Assembly: GCA_001298555.1 (NCBI GenBank)
Contig: LJCW01000387.1
Location: 1-35,735 of the forward strand
Direction of reading: 5' to 3'
DNA: 35,735 nt
Source: Actinobacteria bacterium OV450
Lineage (GTDB): Bacteria > Actinomycetota > Actinomycetes > Streptomycetales > Streptomycetaceae
The translations under genes were made by a program, and so were the position numbers. Positions within the stretch are counted from its first letter, which is position 1, and every line of letters starts with the position of its first letter. Shown here one piece after another: positions 23,473 through 30,088 of this stretch. The notes under the pieces are model-generated. The model saw only the letters and a program-made list of their open reading frames with translations, was not told the DNA's origin and did not search any database.

Positions 23473-23507
23473 TGCTCCGGTCCCGCCCCCTCCGCGGGAC
23501 CGGAGCA
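23473..23507 (-). terminator. 14-bp hairpin between SWIM and DUF5691 genes
   Basis: TGCTCCGGTCCCGC (23473-23486) and its exact reverse complement (23494-23507) around a 7-base loop, 28 bases before the DUF5691 start. It may terminate part of the SWIM transcript or reduce downstream expression. No U run. Confidence 0.6.
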
Positions 23508-23619
23508 GTTCTCGTTCCCCGTCGGTCAACCCTTCAGCTTGCGTGGTTGTCGTTCACAAAAGCCCCCCGGCTTCGTCGTTCGTGCACGTCGGCGCCCCCG
23601 CGCCGCCGTTCCCTCCCCT

Positions 23620-23638
23620 ACGGGACCCCCGGTCCCGT
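23620..23638 (-). terminator. 8-bp hairpin at the SWIM stop codon
   Basis: ACGGGACC (23620-23627), CCC, GGTCCCGT (23631-23638), a perfect stem whose last base is the last base of the SWIM stop codon. Short, so function is uncertain. Confidence 0.4.
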
Positions 23639-24978
23639 CACCCCAGCGCGACCGGTTCCGGGCAGCCCGGCTGCCAGGCCGTCAACGGGGTGAATCCACG
23701 GTGTCCGCATTCGCCGAACACCGTGACCGGGCCACCGCCCGAGAGCGCAGCCAGCTGCCAGAGCCCGGACCGCGACCCGCCGCCGGTGAGCGCGACCGGC
23801 AGCGCGGAGGTGCCCTCCGCGTCCGCCAGCTGCCAGCCCAGTTCCCCCGGTATCGGGATCACCGGGCCCAGCACCACGGGCCACGAGTCCAGCCACGGGT
23901 CCTCCCGCAGCGCCGCCCCGTACGCCTCCAGTGCCGCCCCCGTACTGACACCGGCCGGGACCCGGCCGTCCGGTGCGGCAGGCGCGGACCTCTCCCCGAG
24001 ATCCGCCCGCAGCCCCGCCGTACCGGGCCGGAAGCGGGCCTCCGCCTCCAGCACCAGCCCCATGGGCAGTGCCAGCGACGGGGGCCGCCCGGGCGGGCCG
24101 AAGTCCAGCACCAGGGCCGGGCGCCCGCTCCCCAGCCCGTGCAGCCATGTCCGGCGGGTGGTGAGCCTGCCGTCCGGTGACACCGAGTCGTACTGGGACA
24201 GCACCAGCCAGCGGTCCCGTACGGCCTCCCCCTCCGCGCCGGAACCCGGAAGCCCCACCCTGCTCCGGACCGTCGCGGCGAGCGGCTCAGGCAGGCCTGC
24301 CAATCCGAGCCAACCCCGGTTCAGCAGGTGCAGCAGCGCGCCCTCCTCCAGCATCCGGGCGGGCCATCCGGGACCGCAACTGGGTATCGTCCCCAACTCC
24401 CGCACCCGCGCCGCGAGTCCCGGCGCCTGGGCGTCGACCATCCGCGCGGCCGTCTCCTCCCAGGGCGCGTAACCCGCCTGCTGCTGACCGGCCAGGCCCG
24501 CGCGCAGCACGTCCTCCAGCCGCTGTTCCAGCCCGGTGACGCCGGCGCTGATCCGGGCCGCCCTCCGTTCGGCCCGGCGCCTCGCCGCCTCCACGTCCAC
24601 CGGTCCGTTCTCCGCGGCGGCCGTGCGCCCGGCCTGCGCCGCCCGCCCCGCCTGCCATCCGGCCGCCCAGTCCGGCGCTTCGCCACCCCCTTCGAACCCC
24701 TCCGCCGCCCGGAGCAGCAGCAGCCCGAGCGCGTGCTTGCACGGGAACTTCCGGCTCGGGCAGGAGCACTTGTACGCCGGGCCCGTCAGGTCCACGACCG
24801 TCCGGTACGGCGTACTGCCGCTGCCCTTGCACACCCCCCACACCAAACCGGAAGCGGAATCTCCGGTCTGTGACCACGGCCCCGCGCCGCCCAGCCCGGC
24901 CCCCGCCTTGCGTGACGCAACGTCAGGAGCCAGGGCCAGTACCTGTTCCGCCGTCGGGCGGACCCCCTGCTCAGTCAT
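23638..24978 (-). CDS. SWIM zinc-finger protein (MoxR/VWA-associated)
   Basis: A 446-residue cytoplasmic protein. Near the N terminus is a canonical SWIM finger, CxCx6CxH: Cys71, Cys73, Cys80 and His82 in YKCSCPSRKFPCKHALGLLLL. SWIM domains bind zinc and are found in proteins that touch DNA or other proteins. A Glu/Ala/Arg helical part follows (about 130-185), then beta-rich sequence with RRTWLHGLGSGRPALVLDFGPPG and LDSWPVVLGPVIPIPGELGWQL, which has no known enzyme signature. ATG 24978 lies seven bases after a perfect RecA-NDp type -10 (TACGGT), so the mRNA is probably leaderless, in line with the absence of a Shine-Dalgarno. It heads the minus-strand arm of the five-gene unit and is predicted to be induced by DNA damage. 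Confidence 0.88.
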   Translation of the reverse strand: MTEQGVRPTAEQVLALAPDVASRKAGAGLGGAGPWSQTGDSASGLVWGVCKGSGSTPYRTVVDLTGPAYKCSCPSRKFPCKHALGLLLLRAAEGFEGGGEAPDWAAGWQAGRAAQAGRTAAAENGPVDVEAARRRAERRAARISAGVTGLEQRLEDVLRAGLAGQQQAGYAPWEETAARMVDAQAPGLAARVRELGTIPSCGPGWPARMLEEGALLHLLNRGWLGLAGLPEPLAATVRSRVGLPGSGAEGEAVRDRWLVLSQYDSVSPDGRLTTRRTWLHGLGSGRPALVLDFGPPGRPPSLALPMGLVLEAEARFRPGTAGLRADLGERSAPAAPDGRVPAGVSTGAALEAYGAALREDPWLDSWPVVLGPVIPIPGELGWQLADAEGTSALPVALTGGGSRSGLWQLAALSGGGPVTVFGECGHRGFTPLTAWQPGCPEPVALG

Positions 24979-24985
24979 GTGTCCC

Positions 24986-25008
24986 ACCGTAGGGACCCCC
25001 ACTGACAA
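24986..25008 (-). promoter_or_regulatory. RecA-NDp (PafBC-type) DNA-damage promoter of the SWIM gene
   Basis: On the minus strand, TTGTCAGTG (25000-25008), eight bases (24992-24999), TACGGT (24986-24991). This fits every fixed position of the RecA-independent DNA-damage promoter motif of actinobacteria, tTGTCRGTG-N8-TAnnnT, which is activated by PafBC. The -10 ends seven bases before the ATG. Confidence 0.75.
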
Positions 25009-25045
25009 TCGCCCTGACCTGCAACAACCCCGCACAGGAGGGGCG

Positions 25046-25068
25046 TTGTCAGTGGGGTGGTGCACGGT
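25046..25068 (+). promoter_or_regulatory. RecA-NDp-like promoter of the MoxR operon
   Basis: TTGTCAGTG (25046-25054), eight bases, CACGGT (25063-25068). Same motif as on the other strand with one mismatch (C for the first T of TAnnnT). The predicted start is near 25075, leaving ~38 bases before the MoxR ATG with GGAGG at 25102-25106. Confidence 0.65.
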
Positions 25069-25112
25069 TGTTGCAGCAGCCGGGAGCGGCTGCCGAGCAT
25101 TGGAGGGGGACC

Positions 25113-26219
25113 ATGAGCACGCCCGAGAACGGCATCGGCGCCCAGCCGCTGCGACCGCACGCCGAAGACGCCTTCGCGGACGAACTGAAAGCCCTCGCGG
25201 CCACCGACGACCGGCCCCGTCCGCCGCGCTGGAGGCTGTCCCCGTGGGCCGTCGCGACGTACCTCCTGGGCGGCACCCTCGCAGACGGCACCGTCATCAC
25301 GCCCAAGTACGTCGGCCCGCGCCGCATCGTCGAGGTCGCGGTCACCACCCTCGCCACCGACCGCGCCCTGCTCCTGCTCGGTGTCCCGGGCACCGCCAAG
25401 ACCTGGGTGTCCGAGCACCTGGCCGCCGCGGTCAGCGCAGACTCCACCCTCCTCGTCCAGGGCACCGCCGGCACCCCCGAGGAGGCGATCCGGTACGGCT
25501 GGAACTACGCCCGCCTCCTGGCCCACGGGCCCAGCCGCGAAGCCCTCGTGCCGAGTCCCGTCATGCGCGCCATGGCCGAGGGGTCCACCGCCCGCATCGA
25601 GGAGCTCACCCGCATTCCGGCCGACGTCCAGGACACCCTCATCACCGTCCTGTCCGAGAAGACGCTGCCCATACCCGAACTCGGCCAGGAGGTGCAGGCC
25701 GTCCGCGGGTTCAACCTCATCGCCACCGCCAACGACCGCGACCGCGGGGTCAACGAGCTCTCCAGCGCTCTGCGCCGCCGCTTCAACACGGTCGTGCTGC
25801 CGCTGCCCGCCACGGCCGACGCCGAGGTCGACATCGTCGCCCGCCGCGTCGACCAGATGGGCCGCGCCCTCGACCTGCCGGCCGCGCCCGAGGGCCTGGA
25901 GGAGATCCGCCGCGTCGTCACCGTCTTCCGCGAACTGCGCGACGGGGTCACCGGCGACGGCCGCACGAAGGTGAAATCGCCGAGCGGCACGCTGTCCACC
26001 GCCGAGGCCATCTCCGTCGTCACGGGCGGACTCGCGCTCGCCGCACACTTCGGGGACGGCGTCCTGCGGGCGTCCGACGTGGCCGCGGGAATCCGCGGCG
26101 CCGTGGTCCGCGACCCGGCCGCCGACGGCATCGTCTGGCAGGAGTACCTCGAAACCGTGGTCCGCGAGCGGGACGGCTGGAAGGACTTCTACCGCGCCTG
26201 CCGGGAGGTGACGGCATGA
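25113..26219 (+). CDS. MoxR-type AAA+ ATPase
   Basis: A 368-residue cytoplasmic AAA+ ATPase of the MoxR/RavA clade, whose members act as chaperones together with VWA-domain proteins. Walker A is GVPGTAKT (90-97), Walker B-like ARIEELTRIP (160-169, with IEEL in place of the usual DEL/DEI), a sensor 1 Asn in ATANDRD (about 207), and arginine-finger-like ALRRRF (219-224). The lid domain follows (EEIRRVVTVFRELRDG), with a late SGTLSTAEAISVV segment typical of MoxR. ATG 25113 has GGAGG six bases upstream; an earlier in-frame start at 25068 overlaps the promoter. It heads the plus-strand arm and overlaps the DUF5682 gene by four bases (ATGA). ATP-driven remodelling of a target bound by the VWA partner is inferred. 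Confidence 0.93.
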   Translation: MSTPENGIGAQPLRPHAEDAFADELKALAATDDRPRPPRWRLSPWAVATYLLGGTLADGTVITPKYVGPRRIVEVAVTTLATDRALLLLGVPGTAKTWVSEHLAAAVSADSTLLVQGTAGTPEEAIRYGWNYARLLAHGPSREALVPSPVMRAMAEGSTARIEELTRIPADVQDTLITVLSEKTLPIPELGQEVQAVRGFNLIATANDRDRGVNELSSALRRRFNTVVLPLPATADAEVDIVARRVDQMGRALDLPAAPEGLEEIRRVVTVFRELRDGVTGDGRTKVKSPSGTLSTAEAISVVTGGLALAAHFGDGVLRASDVAAGIRGAVVRDPAADGIVWQEYLETVVRERDGWKDFYRACREVTA

Positions 26220-28483
26220 GCGGACCGGCCGCCGGGCTGCGGGGCCCGCTGCTGCTGGGCGTACGGCACCACGGGCCGGGCTCGGCCCGCGCCGTGCGGG
26301 CCGCGCTCGACGCGGCCCGCCCGGCGGCCGTGCTGATCGAGGGGCCTCCCGAGGGGGACGCGCTGCTCCCGCTGGCCGCCGACCCCGGGATGCGGCCGCC
26401 CGTCGCCCTGCTCGCGCACGCCGCCGACGATCCGGGCCGGGCCGCGTTCTGGCCGCTGGCGGCGTTCTCGCCCGAATGGGTCGCCATCCGCTGGGCGCAG
26501 CAGCAGGACGAACCGGTCCCGGTCCGGTTCATCGACCTCCCGGCCGCGCACACGCTGGCCGAGCGGGCCGAGCGGGCCGAGCAGGACGCCGCCGGCCCCG
26601 TACGGGTGGACCCCCTCGCGGTGCTCGCCGAGACCGCCGGGTACGACGACCCGGAGCGCTGGTGGGAGGACGTGGTCGAGCACCGCGGCGGCGCGCCCGC
26701 GGACCCGCTCGCCGCGTTCGAGGCGCTCGGGGAGGCCATGGCGGCCCTGCGCGAGACGTACGGGGACGGCGGACACCCCCGGGACGCGGTGCGCGAGGCG
26801 CACATGCGCCGGTGCATGCGGGCCGCCCGCCGGGAGTTCGGCGACGGATACGCCGTGGTGTGCGGGGCCTGGCACGTGCCGGCGCTGCGCGCGAGGACCA
26901 CGGCCGCCGCGGACAGGGCGCTGCTGACCGGGCTCCCCAAGGCCAGGGTGGAGACCACCTGGGTGCCCTGGACCCACCGCCGGCTCGCCAGGGCCGGCGG
27001 GTACGGCGCGGGCATCACCTCGCCCGGCTGGTACGCGCACGTCTTCGCGGCCCGGGACCGGCCCGTCGAACGGTGGCTGACCCGCGTCGCCGGCCTGCTC
27101 CGGGAGGAGGACCGGCACGTCTCCCCGGCGCACGTCATCGAGGCGGTCCGGCTGGCCGGGACGCTGGCCGCGGTGCGCGGGCGGCCCGTGGCCGGGCTGA
27201 CGGAGACCCTCGAAGCGGTACGGGCCGTGATGTGCGACGGCTCCGACGTACCGCTCGCGCTCGTCGAGGACCGGCTGGTCGTCGGCGACGTGCTCGGCGA
27301 GGTCCCCGACGGGACACCCGTCGTCCCCCTGCAGAAGGACCTGACCCGCCGGCAGCGCTCCCTGCGGCTCAAGGCCGAGGCGCAGGAGCGCGAGGTGGAA
27401 CTCGACCTGCGCAAGGACACCGACGCGGCCAGGTCCCTGCTGCTGCACCGGCTGCGGCTGCTCGGCATCGACTGGGGCACCCCGGTCGCCCCGCGGGGCG
27501 GCACCGGGACGTTCCGCGAGACGTGGCGGCTGCGGTGGGAGCCGGAGCTGTCCGTGCGGGTCGCGGAGGCCGGCATCTGGGGCACCACCGTCGTGGCGGC
27601 CGCCACCGCCAAGGCCGAGGCGGACGCGGCCGGGGCGGCGGAGCTCGGCGAGGTGACGGCCCTGGCCGAGCGGTGCCTGCTGGCCGGCCTGTCCGGGGCG
27701 CTGCCCGCCGTACTGCGCGCCCTGGCGGACCTGGCCGCACTGGACGCCGACGTGGCGCGGCTCGCCAAGGCCCTGCCGGCGCTGGCCCGTTCGCTGCGGT
27801 ACGGCGACGTGCGGGGGACCGACGCGTCGGCGCTGCGGACCGTCGCGGGCGGCCTCGCGGAACGGATCTGCGTGGCGCTGCCGCCCGCCTGCGCGGCGGG
27901 CCTGGACGCGGACGCGGCCGGGGAGATGAGGGGCCACGTGGACGGCGTCCACGGCGCGGTGGGCCTCCTCGACGAGGACGGGCCGAGGGAGCGCTGGGCG
28001 GCGGTACTGGGGGTGCTGGCCCGCCGGGACACCGTGCCGGGGGTCATCCGCGGCCGCGCGGCCCGGCTGCTGCTGGACGACGGGCGGCTGCCGGCGGAGG
28101 AAACGGCCCGGCTGATGGGACTGGCGCTGTCCCCGGCGGCCGCCCCGGCCGACGCGGCGGGCTGGATCGAGGGCTTCGCGGGCGCCGCCTCGGGCGGGGG
28201 AACGCTGTTGGTCCACGACGAGCGGCTGCTGGGGCTGGTCGACGCCTGGCTGACCGGGGTGCCGGAGGGGGCGTTCATCGACGTACTGCCGCTGCTGCGG
28301 CGGACGTTCGGGGCGTACGAGGCGGGCGTCAAGCGGAGCCTGGGGGAGCTGGTGCGGCGCGGGCCGTCGGCGAGGCGGGCGCCGGGCGCGGCTCCCGCGG
28401 GCTTCGCCCCGGCCCTGGACCCGGCCCGCGCCGACGCGGTGCTCCCCGTGGTCCGGCTCCTGCTGGCCGGCCCGGCGGGGTGA
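26216..28483 (+). CDS. DUF5682 family protein with TIKI/EreA-like N-terminal motifs
   Basis: A 755-residue cytoplasmic protein, coupled to the MoxR gene by an ATGA overlap. The N-terminal ~230 residues show spaced conserved-looking motifs: GVRHHGPGSAR (His18, His19), LIEGPPEGD (Glu42), REAHMRRCM (Glu195, Arg198) and VVCGAWHVPAL (His220). This order (GxxH, E, R with M, GxxH) resembles the TIKI/TraB/EreA/ChaN hydrolase superfamily, so a metal-dependent hydrolase is possible. That is my inference. The rest is mostly helical: DLTRRQRSLRLKAEAQEREVELDLRKDTD (a charged helix), RLLGIDWGTP, FRETWRLRWEPELSVRVAEAGIWGTTV, and repeat-like helices to the end. No membrane segment. Together with MoxR and VWA it probably forms the working core of the unit. 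Confidence 0.85.
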   Translation: MSGPAAGLRGPLLLGVRHHGPGSARAVRAALDAARPAAVLIEGPPEGDALLPLAADPGMRPPVALLAHAADDPGRAAFWPLAAFSPEWVAIRWAQQQDEPVPVRFIDLPAAHTLAERAERAEQDAAGPVRVDPLAVLAETAGYDDPERWWEDVVEHRGGAPADPLAAFEALGEAMAALRETYGDGGHPRDAVREAHMRRCMRAARREFGDGYAVVCGAWHVPALRARTTAAADRALLTGLPKARVETTWVPWTHRRLARAGGYGAGITSPGWYAHVFAARDRPVERWLTRVAGLLREEDRHVSPAHVIEAVRLAGTLAAVRGRPVAGLTETLEAVRAVMCDGSDVPLALVEDRLVVGDVLGEVPDGTPVVPLQKDLTRRQRSLRLKAEAQEREVELDLRKDTDAARSLLLHRLRLLGIDWGTPVAPRGGTGTFRETWRLRWEPELSVRVAEAGIWGTTVVAAATAKAEADAAGAAELGEVTALAERCLLAGLSGALPAVLRALADLAALDADVARLAKALPALARSLRYGDVRGTDASALRTVAGGLAERICVALPPACAAGLDADAAGEMRGHVDGVHGAVGLLDEDGPRERWAAVLGVLARRDTVPGVIRGRAARLLLDDGRLPAEETARLMGLALSPAAAPADAAGWIEGFAGAASGGGTLLVHDERLLGLVDAWLTGVPEGAFIDVLPLLRRTFGAYEAGVKRSLGELVRRGPSARRAPGAAPAGFAPALDPARADAVLPVVRLLLAGPAG

Positions 28484-28518
28484 CGGGGGTGTTCCGCCGG
28501 GGCCGAACGGCAGACACG

Positions 28519-28572
28519 GCAGGGGCGGCAGCGGCAGGGGCAGGGGGGGGGGCGGGGGGCCCGCCCCCGCCC
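28519..28572 (+). repeat. G-rich run and 9-bp hairpin between DUF5682 and VWA genes
   Basis: Several G tracts, including ten consecutive G (28543-28552), with GGGCGGGGG (28550-28558) pairing perfectly with CCCCCGCCC (28564-28572). The strand could form a G-quadruplex or a hairpin. The ten-base homopolymer is also a common place for sequencing errors. The gap 28484-28641 holds no gene. Confidence 0.6.
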
Positions 28573-28641
28573 GGGAGAGAAGGGCGCACACGCGCCGGGA
28601 GAGCGGCCGGGGGCCGGGACGGGCACGGGAGGGACGGGCAG

Positions 28642-29841
28642 ATGACCAGTACGGGGAGCTCGGTGGCCGGCGGCGCCACCACCGCGGCGGACGCCACCGC
28701 CGAGGGCACCGCACAGGCGCGGCTGCGGCGGTGGCGGATGGTGCTCGGCGCGGAGGGCGAGGGGACCGGGTGCGTGCTGGACGGCCGCGACGCCGGGATG
28801 GACGCCGCGCTCGGCGCGCTCTACGGGGGCGGCGGGGCCGTGAAGCGCGGATCCGCCAGGCGCGGCGGCGGGCTCGGCGGATCCGCGCCGAACGTGGCCC
28901 GCTGGCTCGGGGACATCCGCACGTACTTCCCCGCCCCCGTCGTCCAGGTCATGCAGCGGGACGCCATCGACCGGCTGGGCCTGGCCGCCCTCCTCCTGGA
29001 GCCGGAGATGCTGGAGGCCGTCGAGCCCGACGTGCACCTGGTCGGCACCCTCCTCTCCCTCAACAAGGCCATGCCGGAGACCACCCGCGAAACCGCCCGT
29101 GCCGTGGTCCGCGCAGTCGTCGGGCAACTGGAGGAGCGGCTCTCGTCCCGCACCCGGGCCACCCTCAGCGGCGCCCTCGACCGCTCCGCCCGGACCAGCC
29201 GCCCCCGGCACGCGGACATCGACTGGGACCGGACCATCCGGGCGAATCTGAAGCACTACCTGCCCGAGCACCGGACCGTCGTCCCCGAACGGCTCATCGG
29301 TCACGGCCGGTCGGCGCAGGCGGTCAGGAAGGAGGTGGTCCTGTGCATCGACCAGTCCGGGTCGATGGCGGCCTCCGTCGTCTACGCGTCCGTCTTCGGC
29401 GCGGTCCTCGCCTCCATGCGGTCGATCGCGACGCGGCTCGTCGTGTTCGACACGGCCGTGGCCGACCTGACGGATCAGCTCGACGACCCGGTCGACGTCC
29501 TCTTCGGTACCCAGCTCGGCGGGGGCACCGACATCAACCGCGCCCTCGCCTACTGCCAGTCGAAGATCACCCGCCCTGCCGACACGGTCGTGGTCCTGAT
29601 CAGTGATCTCCACGAGGGCGGCATACGCGACGAGATGCTGGGCCGCGTCGCGGCGATGAAGGCGTCGGGCGTGGAGTTCGTCGCCCTGCTCGCACTGTCC
29701 GACGAGGGTGCCCCCGCCTACGACCACGAGCACGCGGCGGCCCTCGCGGCACTCGGCGCACCGGCCTTCGCCTGCACCCCCGACCTGTTCCCGGACGTGA
29801 TGGCCGCGGCCCTGGAAAAGCGCCCCCTGCCCACCCCGTGA
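28642..29841 (+). CDS. VWA-domain protein (MoxR partner)
   Basis: A 399-residue cytoplasmic protein. The N-terminal half is helical (WRMVLGAEGEGTG, ALGALYGGG, then FPAPVVQVMQRDAIDRLGL and LLEPEMLEAVEP), and the C-terminal von Willebrand factor A domain begins near 230. Its metal-ion-dependent adhesion site is intact: DQSGS (Asp237, Ser239, Ser241), Thr296 in LGGGTD, and Asp322 in LISDLHEGG. No signal peptide or membrane segment, so it acts inside the cell, as expected for a MoxR partner. ATG 28642 has GGGAGG about eight bases upstream. It lies 158 bases after DUF5682, with a G-rich hairpin between. Metal-dependent target binding for the MoxR ATPase is inferred from the RavA-ViaA example. Confidence 0.93.
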   Translation: MTSTGSSVAGGATTAADATAEGTAQARLRRWRMVLGAEGEGTGCVLDGRDAGMDAALGALYGGGGAVKRGSARRGGGLGGSAPNVARWLGDIRTYFPAPVVQVMQRDAIDRLGLAALLLEPEMLEAVEPDVHLVGTLLSLNKAMPETTRETARAVVRAVVGQLEERLSSRTRATLSGALDRSARTSRPRHADIDWDRTIRANLKHYLPEHRTVVPERLIGHGRSAQAVRKEVVLCIDQSGSMAASVVYASVFGAVLASMRSIATRLVVFDTAVADLTDQLDDPVDVLFGTQLGGGTDINRALAYCQSKITRPADTVVVLISDLHEGGIRDEMLGRVAAMKASGVEFVALLALSDEGAPAYDHEHAAALAALGAPAFACTPDLFPDVMAAALEKRPLPTP

Positions 29842-29886
29842 CCGCTGGCGGATCACACGAATTTCCAGTTCAACCGTGAGGTGTTC

Positions 29887-29902
29887 TGTGACAGGTATCA
29901 CC
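29887..29902 (+). promoter_or_regulatory. Crp-like palindrome upstream of sucC
   Basis: TGTGA (29887-29891), six bases, TCACC (29898-29902). The same TGTGA-N6-TCACC as the site at 1024. About 190 bases upstream of the sucC start. It fits the general Crp core with one mismatch but has A where the Streptomyces GTG-N6-GNCAC form has G. Confidence 0.4.
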
Positions 29903-29930
29903 GCTCAGGTGTGATCTGCGATTTAGGGAC

Positions 29931-29959
29931 GCAGGTCCCGCGGGGATAACCTGCGGGAC
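29931..29959 (+). promoter_or_regulatory. two mutually exclusive hairpins upstream of sucC
   Basis: GCAGGT (29931-29936) can pair with ACCTGC (29949-29954), or GTCCCGC (29935-29941) with GCGGGAC (29953-29959). The pairs overlap, so only one can form. The region is 130-160 bases before the sucC start and may or may not be transcribed. Confidence 0.35.
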
Positions 29960-30088
29960 GGACATGCCGCGTCCACGGTCACCGTGTGCGCCTCCCTAGT
30001 GACAGCGCCGTCACGTTGCCCTCCGCGGCACGCCCACGCAGACAACCGCGAATCACTGCGAATCTTTGAAGACAAGGGACGGACGCGC

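Noticed and set aside
23446..23529. Longer DUF5691 start at TTG 23529
   Set aside because: It would include a 14-bp hairpin and a strong GGGAGG site in the coding part, and the extra residues are low-complexity.
26020..29901. A 1293-codon open frame on the minus strand opposite MoxR, DUF5682 and VWA
   Set aside because: It is Ser/Arg/Ala-rich with no domain, and the opposite strand encodes three clear protein families. Such frames are common in GC-rich DNA.
29999..30014. GTGAC-N6-GTCAC upstream of sucC as a second Crp site
   Set aside because: The GTG and CAC halves are ten bases apart instead of eight, so it does not fit the Crp spacing. It remains an unexplained palindrome.
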